The notes: generated by a model not told the origin, from the letters alone. A stretch of DNA of 32,120 nt from Kiritimatiellota bacterium (GCA_013151865.1 JAADHN010000003.1:1-32120), one strand, 5' to 3'; counted from the first letter of the stretch, positions 16,787 to 25,964 are shown. Made by a program: numbers and translations.

Positions 16787-18484
16787 TTACAACTTACCAT
16801 GTTTTAATATGGAATACAGCAACGAGAACCCCATAAGGCCGGAAACCAGGAACCCCGCCACCCCGAGCAAAGGAATCCCGTGCCATTTCGGCGGAATATC
16901 GCTCAATACCATGATCGAAGATCCGACGACGAGGGCGGCGAGCACGATGGCGAAAACCATTCGGTTGCTGATTTGATCGTGGGTGTGAATCATGTTTTCG
17001 AGGCCGCGGTGCTCGAACTTCACCCGGACTTCCCCGCGCTTGAAGAGCCGAAGGACTTCGGCCACGTCCGACGGCAGGTCCCGAATCAGAGCTTGTAATT
17101 CGAGCGCGCTGTAGAAAAACTCGGAGGCCAGGCGCCGCGCTCCCATCCGTTGCCGCAGCAGCTTTTTGGCCAGAGGCGCCATGTGCTGAATTACGTCGAA
17201 TGCAGGCGACAACCGCCGTCCGACTCCCTCGATCGTGGTAAGGGCCTTGGTCAGGATGAAAAATTGCGGCGGCATGCGAATGTCGTGTACGATGAGCATT
17301 CGCGTCAGCTCGTTCAGAACTTCACCGATGCGGATGTCCTCGAGCGGGCGATAGAGATGCTGCTCGATGAAATCTGCAGCGTCGGCCTCGATCACTTCGA
17401 CCCGTTCGTATCGGCTGTAACCTGAGAGCCGGAATATGGCCGAAGTGATCTGGCGTTCGTCGCGGTTGACCAGTCCGAGCACCAGATTGCTGAGTTGTTC
17501 CCGATACCGTCGGGAAAGGACCCCCATCATGCCGTAATCGAGGAAGCAGATCACGTGGTTTGCCTGCACGAGAATATTGCCGGGATGCGGGTCCGCGTGA
17601 AAAAAGCCGTGGGTGAAAACCTGTTCGAACATCAGCTCGACCCCGTGTTGGGCCACCGTCTCCGGATCGAGCCCGGCCGCTCTCAGGGCGTCGATTTCCG
17701 AAACCTTGATTCCCTCCACGTATTCCATGGTCAAAACGCACTCGGTCGTCAGGTCGCGCCGGATGTGCGGTACGTGAATACGTGCGTCGCCTCGAAAACA
17801 GCGGTCGAACCGTTCCACATGAGCCGCCTCTGACAGGAAATCCAGCTCCCGCCGGAGCACTCCCCCGAAGTGTTGCACGATGCGAACCGGCTCGAAGACC
17901 TCGGCCCCATCGACCAATCGTTCCGTCATTCCGGCCAACTGCTGGATGATCTCGAGGTCCGTACGCACCGTGCTCTCGATGCCGGGCCGGCGGACCTTGA
18001 CCACGACGCGTTCCCCCTCCAACGTCACCGCCTCGTGGACCTGGGCCACCGAGGCCGACGCCAACGGCGGTTCGGAGAAGGTCCGGAAAAGCTCGCCGAT
18101 CGGACGCCCCAGTTCCCGCTCAACGATGCGACGGGCCTCGGCGCCGGGAAACGGGGCGACCGTATCCTGCAATCTTTCGAGTTCGACGATCAAGGCGTCG
18201 GGAAGCAGGTCGCGGCGCGTGCTGAGGAACTGCCCGAGCTTGACGAACGTAGGACCTAGTTCCTCCAACGCCAGTCGAATCCGTTCGGCCCGGGTGGGAA
18301 GGGCCGGCCCCTCCTCTACACCGGCTTGCATCGCACGTCGGTGTCGAAACGGCAAGTGCCGACGCAGCCCGAGCGTGGCCGCGAGGTCGCCAAACCCGTG
18401 TTTCAGCAGGACCATCGCAATTTCACGGTACCGCTGAACGTGCCGGTATGTCCGAGCCAATGCGGTAAAACGGTTGACGACCAT
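16787..18484 (-). CDS. ABC1/AarF/UbiB-family atypical kinase, membrane-anchored
   Basis: A 565-residue protein of the UbiB family of atypical kinase/ATPases, which support quinone biosynthesis or lipid handling at the membrane. ATG 18484 has GAGGA upstream; the open frame before it is non-coding. Signature features are the KxGQ motif FVKLGQFLSTR (Lys82-Gln85), the Ala-rich loop ASASVAQVH (142-151) replacing a normal P-loop, the VVKVRRPG lysine (Lys163), the catalytic HADPHPGN (296-303) and LDYGMMG, the DFG equivalent (315-321). The C-terminus has two hydrophobic segments separated by a short polar turn (about 505-560), the usual UbiB membrane hairpin. It is transcribed divergently from folB. 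The precise quinone pathway cannot be told from this window. Confidence 0.93.
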   Translation of the reverse strand: MVVNRFTALARTYRHVQRYREIAMVLLKHGFGDLAATLGLRRHLPFRHRRAMQAGVEEGPALPTRAERIRLALEELGPTFVKLGQFLSTRRDLLPDALIVELERLQDTVAPFPGAEARRIVERELGRPIGELFRTFSEPPLASASVAQVHEAVTLEGERVVVKVRRPGIESTVRTDLEIIQQLAGMTERLVDGAEVFEPVRIVQHFGGVLRRELDFLSEAAHVERFDRCFRGDARIHVPHIRRDLTTECVLTMEYVEGIKVSEIDALRAAGLDPETVAQHGVELMFEQVFTHGFFHADPHPGNILVQANHVICFLDYGMMGVLSRRYREQLSNLVLGLVNRDERQITSAIFRLSGYSRYERVEVIEADAADFIEQHLYRPLEDIRIGEVLNELTRMLIVHDIRMPPQFFILTKALTTIEGVGRRLSPAFDVIQHMAPLAKKLLRQRMGARRLASEFFYSALELQALIRDLPSDVAEVLRLFKRGEVRVKFEHRGLENMIHTHDQISNRMVFAIVLAALVVGSSIMVLSDIPPKWHGIPLLGVAGFLVSGLMGFSLLYSILKHGKL

Positions 18485-18690
18485 CGACTGATCCTCTGCG
18501 GCCCAACGGCCGCGCTCGGGTTGCACTTCCCCAAGACACGTGTATTCGTATTCGGCGGTCGCCCGCGACACACGGGAGGCGCCCGGACGCCGGTCCTGCG
18601 AGCCGCCCTACAGGACACGGCGGCACACGGCGCCCGTCAAACCGCGAGACAAGCATACGGCCTACATATCACCTCATCGAGGCATATTCC

Positions 18691-19077
18691 ATGGACTGCA
18701 TTCGCATTGAGGACTTGTCCTTCTCGTGCATCATCGGCGTCAACCCGGATGAACGGTGCAGGAAGCAAGGCGTCCTGCTCAACATTGCGCTTTTTCTCGA
18801 TTTACGCTCCGCCGCCGCCGACGACGATCTGACCTTGACCGTGGATTACAAGACCCTGAAAAAACGTCTTGTGACTCGAGGGCGAGCGAGCCGTTACCGA
18901 CTGATCGAGGCTTTGGCCGAGGATGTGGCCCGAACATGTTGTCGGGAACCCAGAGTCGCACGCGTCCAGGTCAGGGTCGACAAACCCGGTGCATTGCGCC
19001 ATGCACGTACCGTGGCCGTCGAAATCGAACGGACACCGGCGGACTACAACACCGTCGTGTCTACGGAAAGCGATTAG
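18691..19077 (+). CDS. folB: Dihydroneopterin aldolase (FolB)
   Basis: A 128-residue enzyme of the T-fold family that converts 7,8-dihydroneopterin to 6-hydroxymethyl-7,8-dihydropterin and glycolaldehyde in folate synthesis. The N-terminus MDCIRIEDLSFSCIIGVNPDER carries the family I-GV.P.ER pattern with its substrate-binding glutamate; VDYKTL, the YRLIEALAEDVA helix with the second conserved glutamate, and VRVDKPGAL with the catalytic lysine follow in order. Length is typical (about 115-130). GAGG precedes the ATG. It diverges from the UbiB-like gene across about 200 bases and converges with an aminotransferase gene; no other folate gene is nearby, so it stands alone here. Confidence 0.93.
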   Translation: MDCIRIEDLSFSCIIGVNPDERCRKQGVLLNIALFLDLRSAAADDDLTLTVDYKTLKKRLVTRGRASRYRLIEALAEDVARTCCREPRVARVQVRVDKPGALRHARTVAVEIERTPADYNTVVSTESD

Positions 19078-19106
19078 CTCCGAAGGGGCGGGAAACGCGG
19101 AACGGC

Positions 19107-19132
19107 CTCGACCGGGGTGGTCCCCGAACGAG
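19107..19132. terminator. Hairpin between convergent folB and aminotransferase genes
   Basis: An outer ctcg/cgag stem (19107-19110 with 19129-19132), a 2x2 internal loop, and an inner cgggg-tggt-ccccg stem (19113-19117 with 19122-19126). It begins 30 bases after the folB stop, where a terminator would be expected for either convergent gene, but there is no T-tract. The rest of the 220-base gap shows nothing else I can name. Confidence 0.35.
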
Positions 19133-19297
19133 CCCACTCCGCGACGCGAAAACGGAGACGCAGCCCTTGGCCGACAACATCGGAGTAACTACGGGTTCCC
19201 TATCCCGATTTCCCGGTCGCGTCCAGGCCGGGCGAGCGAGCACGGATTGAGGCGTCCGTCGTGCCTCCGAGCGCCGCCGCCCGACGTCGACCTCGGT

Positions 19298-20497
19298 TCA
19301 GCGGAGTCGACGCACACAGTCGATCAGGCTCGCGGCGATGTATTCGTTCTCCGCATCCGTCATGGCAGGATGCAGAGAGATGCAGATCATGCGTTCTCCG
19401 ATCTCCTCCGAAAGCGGCACGCGCTGTCCCGGTGTGTGGTCGCGCAGGATCCGCCGTGTCAAGTAGGCGGGTTTGTTGGCGACGACACAGCCGATGCCGT
19501 GTTCCCGGTCCATCATTTCGATCAGCCGATCCCGCTTCTCCCCGGCCCAGTCCTTCCGAACCAGACAAGAGTAGAGGTAATAGGTGTGCACGCATTCCGT
19601 GGGCTCGTAAGGAAGGACGATTTCATCGAGCCCGTCGAGCATTTCGTTACGGGCGTAGGCCAGACGCCGGCGCGCTTCGATAAAACTGTCCAGCTTGCGG
19701 AGCTGCACCAGTCCGACCGCAGCCTGGACTTTGGTCATGACGTTCGAAGTCCCCCATTCCTCGACCTCGGCCCCATACATGCGCACCGAGCGACAGTAGC
19801 GCTCCACGTCGTCGTCGTCCGTGGTGATCATGCCCCCCTCGCCGAGAGTGGTCATGTTTTTCATGGTGTGAAACGAAAAGACCGTCATCAGGCCCTTCTT
19901 GCCGATCTTCGTGCCTTTGTATCCACCGCCGCAGGCACGGGCCGCATCGCTGATGACTGGAATGGGGCCGTGTTTCGGGTGCGGGTGACGGCGTCCGACT
20001 TCGATCAAGTCGTCCATAGGCGCGGACATTCCGTTCATGTGCACCGGGAAAATCGCCCGGGTTCGCGGCGTGATCTTGGCATCGACGTCGTTCGGATCCA
20101 GTTCGAACGTCCGCGGATCGATTTCGCCCCAGACGATCTGGCCGCCGGCCCCAAGCACGGCAAGCGGGGCGGCCTGATAGTTTACGGCCGGGACAATGAC
20201 CTCGTCGCCGGGTTCGAGTTTGAGGAAGCGCATGGCCATATCAAGGCCGGGGCCCGCGCTGTTGACTGCCACGGCGTGTTTGCTTCCGCAATAGGCCGCG
20301 AACGCCTGCTCGAAATCCGGGATCGGCGGCGCCGAGAAGCCAAACCCTTTGCTGATGTCGGAGGCGTCGCGAATGGCGGCGACGGCGGCCTCGACCTCCT
20401 CTTCGTCGTAGGTGCCCCCGAGTAGCGGCTCGGAGCGCCAGGGCGGATCGAATTTCGGCCGTTTCAGGGCCTCCCGGATACGCGTTTCACTGAGCAT
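19298..20497 (-). CDS. DegT/DnrJ/EryC1/StrS-family PLP aminotransferase (second, distinct)
   Basis: A 399-residue PLP enzyme of the same family as the one at 11127-12329 but clearly a different subtype: it has a long N-terminal arm (KRPKFDPPWRSEPLLGGTYDEEE), Asp184 in PVISDAARACGG, and Schiff-base lysine Lys213 in FSFHTMKNMTTLGEGG. It should aminate a keto-sugar, probably nucleotide-linked, in the cytoplasm. GGAGG lies about nine bases before the ATG. It follows the GH112-like gene by 215 bases on the same strand, with a hairpin in between, so co-transcription is possible but not assured. Substrate unknown; family assignment secure. Confidence 0.9.
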   Translation of the reverse strand: MLSETRIREALKRPKFDPPWRSEPLLGGTYDEEEVEAAVAAIRDASDISKGFGFSAPPIPDFEQAFAAYCGSKHAVAVNSAGPGLDMAMRFLKLEPGDEVIVPAVNYQAAPLAVLGAGGQIVWGEIDPRTFELDPNDVDAKITPRTRAIFPVHMNGMSAPMDDLIEVGRRHPHPKHGPIPVISDAARACGGGYKGTKIGKKGLMTVFSFHTMKNMTTLGEGGMITTDDDDVERYCRSVRMYGAEVEEWGTSNVMTKVQAAVGLVQLRKLDSFIEARRRLAYARNEMLDGLDEIVLPYEPTECVHTYYLYSCLVRKDWAGEKRDRLIEMMDREHGIGCVVANKPAYLTRRILRDHTPGQRVPLSEEIGERMICISLHPAMTDAENEYIAASLIDCVRRLR

Positions 20498-20549
20498 CGC
20501 CTCGACCTCCTTCGATATCTACGGCCTGTTTGTCGTTGCTAACAGATCG

Positions 20550-20580
20550 CGGGCGGCGGCGCTGTCCGTCCTGCCGCCCG
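20550..20580 (-). terminator. 8-bp hairpin between the GH112-like gene and the aminotransferase gene
   Basis: cgggcggc (20550-20557) and gccgcccg (20573-20580) form a perfect 8-bp GC stem with a 15-base loop, about 130 bases after the GH112-like stop codon and 50 bases before the aminotransferase start. Without a T-tract it may attenuate rather than stop transcription, or stabilise the upstream mRNA. Confidence 0.35.
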
Positions 20581-20712
20581 TCCTTCCGACGTCGGCGGAA
20601 ACAGTACCACGATAGGACGACATTTGCCATGTGGTCGGGTCGATTTGCGCCGCCTTCATCCAGCGCCCCCCGAGATCGCACTCGACCGCCGGCGTCCCCT
20701 CGCTTGGTTTGC

Positions 20713-23700
20713 CTACTCGGACGCCTTCTCCAGCCTGAGCAAGACGAAGGCGCCCGCCGGCAGATCGATCGCCAGACCTCGCCGCAATTGCCCCCCGGTC
20801 ACGGTCCTGGACGTCCGTCGGATCAGGTCCCCCAGGACAACACGATCCGCGTCGTGAAAACCGAAGATCCCCGGATCGCATCGCAGTGTCGCCGAGACCG
20901 TCCCTCCCGACGGACCGCCGGCGCCGTCCACGGCGAGAAGTTTTCGATCCGGATAAGCAAACACCCGCACCCCGGTCGGACCGACAACAAGTCGCTCGGC
21001 GTCCTGCTCCCGGTGGGCCGCCCACAGCAGCGAGCGTTCCAGCAGTCCGGATTGCAGCGGAACACAGGCGTACAAGGTTCGGCCGCGGCCGAAACGGCGG
21101 AGGACGAGTCCCGGCCATTCGCGCTGATTGTTGTCGCGCCAAACCGCTTCCGGCACGGCCTCCGATGTGGTCGTCCGGACCCGAACCACGTCGTTCCGTA
21201 TCGGTTGCAAAGCTTGTGAATCGAGGGTCTGTACGAGCCAATGTCGCCGGCCCTCAGACGCGCTCAGGCAGGCGTCTTCGGGGACGGCGCCCCATGTGCC
21301 GAAAACCGGCTCGACGCCCAAAAGGGGACTCAGCGCCCATTTCTTCCCCAGTGCGGAGGGCGCTTGCGCAGCGACCAAACCTCCCCCGTCTTTCACAAAC
21401 CGCTCCAGGGCCTGTGCGAGTGTTCCGTCCGCCCACCACGCCCCACCGCTCCAGGATGTATTCGGAAGGCCGTACAGGTAGACCACGTTCGTCCCGGCGG
21501 GGACCCCCCGGGCACTGACTTCCCGAAAAGACGCAAACCGAACCTGCACCGGCAGCGTCGTGAACGGACGCAGGGCCGTGGTCCCCCACGGACGCCAGGC
21601 ATAGTTCGCGCCCCAGGAATTCAAGATCGTCACGGTCAGGTCGTGCCGGTACGGACGAGCGTCACCGAGGGTTGTGGCGATAAGGCGAAATTCGTCACTG
21701 ATGTTCGTGAGGGTTTCGATCATATCCGCCCGAATCGCGGCGACCGGTGAAAACGCCACGTTGTCGAAAACCATCCAGTACAAACCACGGACACCCGGGC
21801 GGCGCAGAAACGCCGGACGGGCGTCCCGCCACCTTCGTCGAAACCGCCCGGGAGCGACGGGATCCGCCCCGCTCCGGGCGGACAGCCAATCGACCCGCAT
21901 TCGGCGCATGGTTTTGCCCGGAAAATCCGTTAAGGCGCGCAGAGTGACGGGATCTCCGGCCGGTTTGTCGAGTTCGTCCACGAGTTCGGCGCTCCCCCCA
22001 TAGGGTTCCATGCCGACCTGACAGTCGCCCCAATAAAGCCAGGAACGCATTCCGGCTTGGCGCACCACGGCGGCGTTGGCGGCGATGAACGGCTTGAGTC
22101 GGTCCCGGATCCAACGCATCCAGGCCAGGTACTGAGTGTCGGGGACCGCCTCGATAGCCGACGGCAATCGGACCAGCCATTGCGGATCGAAGCGAATGCC
22201 GGTTTCCGCCTCGAACCGGGCCACTTGGTATTTCCCGGCGCCCAGTGTGTACGATTCCCATTCCCACCGGGCGTGCTCGTTCGGCCCGGGGTAGCCGTAG
22301 CCGATGTCGTCGAACCAATACGTGTCCAGAAGCCCGTGCAACGGGCGGAGTGTTTCCTGGAGGTGACGCACCGCGCGGCGTTGGCTCCCGGGAGCGAGCG
22401 GATCCAGAAGCCCCTTGGCTCGAAACGTGTAAAAAACTCGGTAGAGGCGCCCGGGCTCCGCTTTTCGAACCACCACTGCCGGACGTGCGGGGTCGAGAGA
22501 CCAACTGGTCGGCGGAATGATGCGGCCGTGATCGTCCACGACTTTCCAAGTGCGTGCGGCACGGTCCCGCTCCAGACCATATGTAGCCCCGCCCCAGCCG
22601 GGCAGGCGGAATTCGATGCGAACCCGAGATCCGGCCGCACGGACCCAGGTCGACACCCAATAACCGCGTTGCCGGTTTTCCGGATGGTCTCTCAGCCAAG
22701 CCCCGTCGTGAATGGGTAGCCCCTGCAACCACACGGTTCGATATCCGGCGTCTTTCCAAATCCGCAGACGTTCGGGATCGGCCGCGCCGGAGGCAATCAA
22801 TTCGTTGGCGCCCAGACGGCGGGCCCATGGAAACGCACCTTCCGGGTCGTGATGCCAACTCATGGAGATGCGCACCGTCGGCGGCAAAGCTCGCGAGCGA
22901 GCCAAACGATGCAGGGCCGCCGCGTACTCAGCCGAGCCGTTCGTCAACCGTAACGCCGCATTTCGCGCCCCGCTCCTCAAGGCGTCGGCGGCGTCCAGGT
23001 CCCGGGCGCCCAGGGCGGCCCGGAGTGCGGACAGGTAGGCACGAGCCACGTCTCGAGCCGTCGCCAACTCGGGGGCAGTGCTCCGGTCGACGGCGTTCGC
23101 AACCTGCCGGACCGCCCGGGTGCAACGGAAAAACCGGCGCCCGGCGGCCTCGACGCTTTGCCGCGCTGTGCCGATCATGCGTCCGTCCGCACCCAAAAAA
23201 TCGAGCGTGGCCAGACACACCCCCGCCGGCAACACATCAACCGGAACCAAGTCGCCCGCGGCGGCCTGCCGAGCGAATTCTTTCTTGAAAACCGTGCGGT
23301 CCCCTTGCCTGATAGTGATCCGCAATCCCGTCACGCTGGACGGCAACGCTTGCACCGGCACGCCCAGACGCGCCGCCTCGCCCTTCAGCAAGAACTGCGG
23401 CGCCAGCAGCGGGCGGAACGAACGCACCCGCCGGGAAACCCTGATTTCGTCCACATCCCCGCGGAGGAAGCCCGTCCAACCATCGTGACTGCCCACCCAC
23501 AGCGCCGGGCTGCTTTTGGCATAGTCACCCTCGGCCGGATGTCGGGCTTCCCCGACCTGACGGCCGTTCACAAAGACGCGAACCGTCCGGTCGGGTGCAT
23601 GTGTCAGGGCCACGTGCGACCACATCCGCGGTGCGAGCCGCAATCCGTCGAAGTCGATGTAGCGGATAGGGAAAGACGACGACCGGTAACCGAAACGCCG

Positions 23701-24081
23701 GCGATTGCCGATGAACAAGTAAAACCGGAGGGCGCACGACCAAAGGGCGCCGCCCTTCGTGTCGGCCGGGCGTACCCACATCTCAATGGTGAATGCCTCG
23801 TCTTGCCGGAGAAGAAGTTTGTCGTTCCCGGTTAGTTTGAGGCTTTGTTTGCCCGCGGCAAAGCGGAACCCGCGGCCGAAACGCCCGGGACAACTCGCGG
23901 CCCCCCGGACCTTCGTCAGCCGTGGCGCCGCCGAGCCTTCTGCGAAATCGTCGTCGCAGTGAGCGAGAACCAGGGTGTCCGGGTCTGAACGATACGGCAA
24001 GAACCACACGGACGGCGTGGGCGCTGCCCAGGCGGGGACCGAAACGGCGAAAAACCAGCAGAGGACCCAGCGTCTGTACAT
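20713..24081 (-). CDS. Secreted LamG protein with divergent GH112 (lacto-N-biose phosphorylase-like) core
   Basis: A 1122-residue protein. ATG 24081 has GGAGG eight bases upstream and opens a signal peptide (VLCWFFAVSVPAWAA, 6-20). A LamG/concanavalin domain spans about 35-220 (AFTIEMWVRP, WSHVALTHAP, VDEIRVSRRV). From about 400 the sequence follows the GH112 order: MSWHHDPEGAFPWARRLGAN, ARFEAETGIRFDPQWLV (621-637), YLAWMRWIRDRLKPF, and YWGDCQVGMEPYGG (683-696), the counterpart of the GH112 G-D-x-x-x-G-x-E-P motif, then LRALTDFPG. The Rossmann-like middle domain has ISDEFRLIATTLGD, LNSWGANYAW and TSWSGGAWW (875-883), and a small C-terminal sandwich follows. GH112 enzymes phosphorolyse beta-1,3-galactosyl-HexNAc in the cytoplasm; an exported, LamG-bearing version is unusual, and the FTTFFYQF-type segment of true phosphorylases is replaced by TYWFDDIGYGYP (587-598). 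Phosphorylase activity is therefore doubtful. Confidence 0.75.
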   Translation of the reverse strand: MYRRWVLCWFFAVSVPAWAAPTPSVWFLPYRSDPDTLVLAHCDDDFAEGSAAPRLTKVRGAASCPGRFGRGFRFAAGKQSLKLTGNDKLLLRQDEAFTIEMWVRPADTKGGALWSCALRFYLFIGNRRRFGYRSSSFPIRYIDFDGLRLAPRMWSHVALTHAPDRTVRVFVNGRQVGEARHPAEGDYAKSSPALWVGSHDGWTGFLRGDVDEIRVSRRVRSFRPLLAPQFLLKGEAARLGVPVQALPSSVTGLRITIRQGDRTVFKKEFARQAAAGDLVPVDVLPAGVCLATLDFLGADGRMIGTARQSVEAAGRRFFRCTRAVRQVANAVDRSTAPELATARDVARAYLSALRAALGARDLDAADALRSGARNAALRLTNGSAEYAAALHRLARSRALPPTVRISMSWHHDPEGAFPWARRLGANELIASGAADPERLRIWKDAGYRTVWLQGLPIHDGAWLRDHPENRQRGYWVSTWVRAAGSRVRIEFRLPGWGGATYGLERDRAARTWKVVDDHGRIIPPTSWSLDPARPAVVVRKAEPGRLYRVFYTFRAKGLLDPLAPGSQRRAVRHLQETLRPLHGLLDTYWFDDIGYGYPGPNEHARWEWESYTLGAGKYQVARFEAETGIRFDPQWLVRLPSAIEAVPDTQYLAWMRWIRDRLKPFIAANAAVVRQAGMRSWLYWGDCQVGMEPYGGSAELVDELDKPAGDPVTLRALTDFPGKTMRRMRVDWLSARSGADPVAPGRFRRRWRDARPAFLRRPGVRGLYWMVFDNVAFSPVAAIRADMIETLTNISDEFRLIATTLGDARPYRHDLTVTILNSWGANYAWRPWGTTALRPFTTLPVQVRFASFREVSARGVPAGTNVVYLYGLPNTSWSGGAWWADGTLAQALERFVKDGGGLVAAQAPSALGKKWALSPLLGVEPVFGTWGAVPEDACLSASEGRRHWLVQTLDSQALQPIRNDVVRVRTTTSEAVPEAVWRDNNQREWPGLVLRRFGRGRTLYACVPLQSGLLERSLLWAAHREQDAERLVVGPTGVRVFAYPDRKLLAVDGAGGPSGGTVSATLRCDPGIFGFHDADRVVLGDLIRRTSRTVTGGQLRRGLAIDLPAGAFVLLRLEKASE

Positions 24082-24557
24082 GACCGGAGCCTCCGGATGC
24101 TTCAGTGTTTCGGACCGTTTTTTACGAAAGTTGCACGCCACAGGGCTCGGATGCCCGGCGATCCGCCCCCGGCACCTCGGTCGCCAAGGCGCCTGGGGGC
24201 CGCGACTCCTGTCCGGACAACATACATTGCCCCGCAGAAATGTCCGGGGAATGCGCCGGAAACCGGGGCGCCGCCGGCGCTCGAACGTCTCGTTCGGGGC
24301 ATTGCCTGCAAGCGTTGTCAGCTTATAATAACCCCTAGGCAAAGAATATGTGCGGGCCGACTTCGAGCATGGTTTCACCATTCTTCCCGGCGATGCCGGC
24401 TTCGACGACAGTCCCACATGGCGGGGGGGCCGTTCCGGGGCGGACTGGCGCCGGGCCGAAGCAGGCGGCAGGTCCAGTCGAGTCCAGACCGGCTGTTATG
24501 CGCAGATCCCCGGCCCGGTCGCAGGCAGTGAAAATGAACCAGACAAAAGGCAGCAGC
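24082..24557. other. Divergent intergenic region
   Basis: About 475 bases between two diverging genes (the GH112-like gene leftward, a sulfatase gene rightward). It should hold promoters for both. A rightward promoter candidate is listed separately; none was convincing for the leftward gene. The in-frame extensions of both flanking genes into this region are Arg/Pro-rich and unlikely to be translated. Confidence 0.55.
24302..24329 (+). promoter_or_regulatory. Sigma-70-like promoter candidate for the sulfatase gene
   Basis: TTGCCT (24302-24307), a four-of-six match to the -35 consensus, is separated by 16 bases from a perfect TATAAT (24324-24329). It sits in an AT-rich patch that stands out from the GC-rich surroundings and would give a 5' leader of about 220 bases for the sulfatase. 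Confidence 0.5.
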
Positions 24558-25964
24558 ATGCAGAAAAGCGAGCGCCCCAACATCCTCTTCTTCTTTGCGG
24601 ACGATCAGCGGTTCAACACGATCCACGCCCTCGGAAACGATGAAATCCGAACGCCGACGCTCGACAGGCTGTGCGCCCGAGGCGCCACATTCACGCACGC
24701 CCACATTCCGGGGGGCACTTGCGGTGCAGTCTGTATGCCCTCTCGCGCCATGCTGCACACCGGTCGCACGCTTTTTCATCTCCAACACTCGGGCCAAGAC
24801 GTGCCTGCCGACCACACTCTGCTCGGCGAACACTTCCAAAACCAGGGGTACCGCACGTTCGGTACGGGAAAATGGCACAACGGACCGGGCGCTTATGCCC
24901 GGAGTTTCACGGACGGCGGCGAGATCTTCTTCGGTGGAATGGACGATCACTGGAATGTGCCGGCTTTCGATTTCGACCCCACCGGAAAGTACCAGGGACG
25001 GTTGCCGATCGTCAAAGACTGGGCCAGATCGAATGCGGTGACCCGCAGACATGGCGATCACGTTACGGCGGGGAAACACTCCAGCGAACTGTTCTGCGAC
25101 GCCGCGATCGACTTCCTCGAACGGTACGAGGGTGTCCAGCCGTTCTTCATGTATGTGGCGTTCATGGCGCCGCACGATCCGCGCACGATGCCGGAAAAAT
25201 TCCGCCGGATGTACGACCCGGAGCAGATTCAGTTGCCGCCTAACTTCATGGGCGGACATCCGTTCGATAACGGCGATCTGAAGATCCGCGACGAACTGCT
25301 GGCGGACTTTCCGCGGGACCCCGACGAAACCCGACGGCACATCGCCGAATACTACGCCATGATCACCCATCTGGATGCCGAGATGGGCCGCGTCCTGGCC
25401 GTGCTCGAAGCCAAAGGACTGGCGGACAACACGATCCTTGTGTTTGCCGGCGACAATGGCCTGGCGTTGGGACAACACGGGCTCATGGGAAAGCAGAGCA
25501 ATTACGACCACTCGGTTCGGGTTCCCCTAATCCTGGCCGGACCCGGCATTCCAAAAAACACGAAAAGCGATGCCTTCGTTTACCTCCTGGACATCTTTCC
25601 CACGCTTTGCGACTTGACCGGCGCACCCACGCCCCACTCGGTGGAAGGCAAGACGCTGGTCCCGGCCTTCCGGACACCGGGCGACAAGGTTCGCGACACC
25701 TTGTTTTTTGCGTACAAGGGACTGCACCGTTCGGTCCGCGACCGCCGGTACAAACTCATCGAGTACGCCGTCCGCGGCAAACGCACCACCCAATTGTTCG
25801 ATTTGCAAACCGACCCGTGGGAACTGCACAACCTGGCGGCCGACCCCAACCACACCGGAAAAGTCGCCGAACTGCGCGCGGAGTTGCAGCGCTGGCGCAA
25901 CGAGTGGGACGACCTCGACACCGAGTGGGGCCGCGCTTTCCAGGAAGTCTACTCCGCGGTGTAG
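24558..25964 (+). CDS. Sulfatase, type I, no evident signal peptide
   Basis: A 468-residue sulfatase. ATG 24558 is preceded by AAAAGG at nine bases; ATG 24534 in the same frame is an alternative. It begins almost directly with the catalytic fold: NILFFFADDQRFNT (Asp15, Asp16 as metal ligands), then CGAVCMPSR (Cys59 as formylglycine precursor in C-x-P-S-R), GTGKWHNG, FMAPHDPRTMP, FAGDNGLALGQHGLMGKQSNYDHSVRVPL and a C-terminal LFDLQTDPWELHNLA. The choline-/arylsulfatase-like pattern suggests a sugar sulfate ester as substrate. Neither start yields a hydrophobic signal, unlike the sulfatase at 15114-16676, so it may act in the cytoplasm on imported sulfated oligosaccharides, or use an unrecognised export route. 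It precedes the methyltransferase-propeller gene by 195 bases, same strand. Confidence 0.93.
   Translation: MQKSERPNILFFFADDQRFNTIHALGNDEIRTPTLDRLCARGATFTHAHIPGGTCGAVCMPSRAMLHTGRTLFHLQHSGQDVPADHTLLGEHFQNQGYRTFGTGKWHNGPGAYARSFTDGGEIFFGGMDDHWNVPAFDFDPTGKYQGRLPIVKDWARSNAVTRRHGDHVTAGKHSSELFCDAAIDFLERYEGVQPFFMYVAFMAPHDPRTMPEKFRRMYDPEQIQLPPNFMGGHPFDNGDLKIRDELLADFPRDPDETRRHIAEYYAMITHLDAEMGRVLAVLEAKGLADNTILVFAGDNGLALGQHGLMGKQSNYDHSVRVPLILAGPGIPKNTKSDAFVYLLDIFPTLCDLTGAPTPHSVEGKTLVPAFRTPGDKVRDTLFFAYKGLHRSVRDRRYKLIEYAVRGKRTTQLFDLQTDPWELHNLAADPNHTGKVAELRAELQRWRNEWDDLDTEWGRAFQEVYSAV

Noticed and set aside
16677-16787. Longer start for the Tat sulfatase
   Set aside because: The added residues are Arg/Pro-rich and would bury the Tat signal; ATG 16676 has GGAGG upstream.
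18923-20425. A 500-codon plus-strand open frame
   Set aside because: It is mostly antisense to the second aminotransferase and has no recognisable domain.
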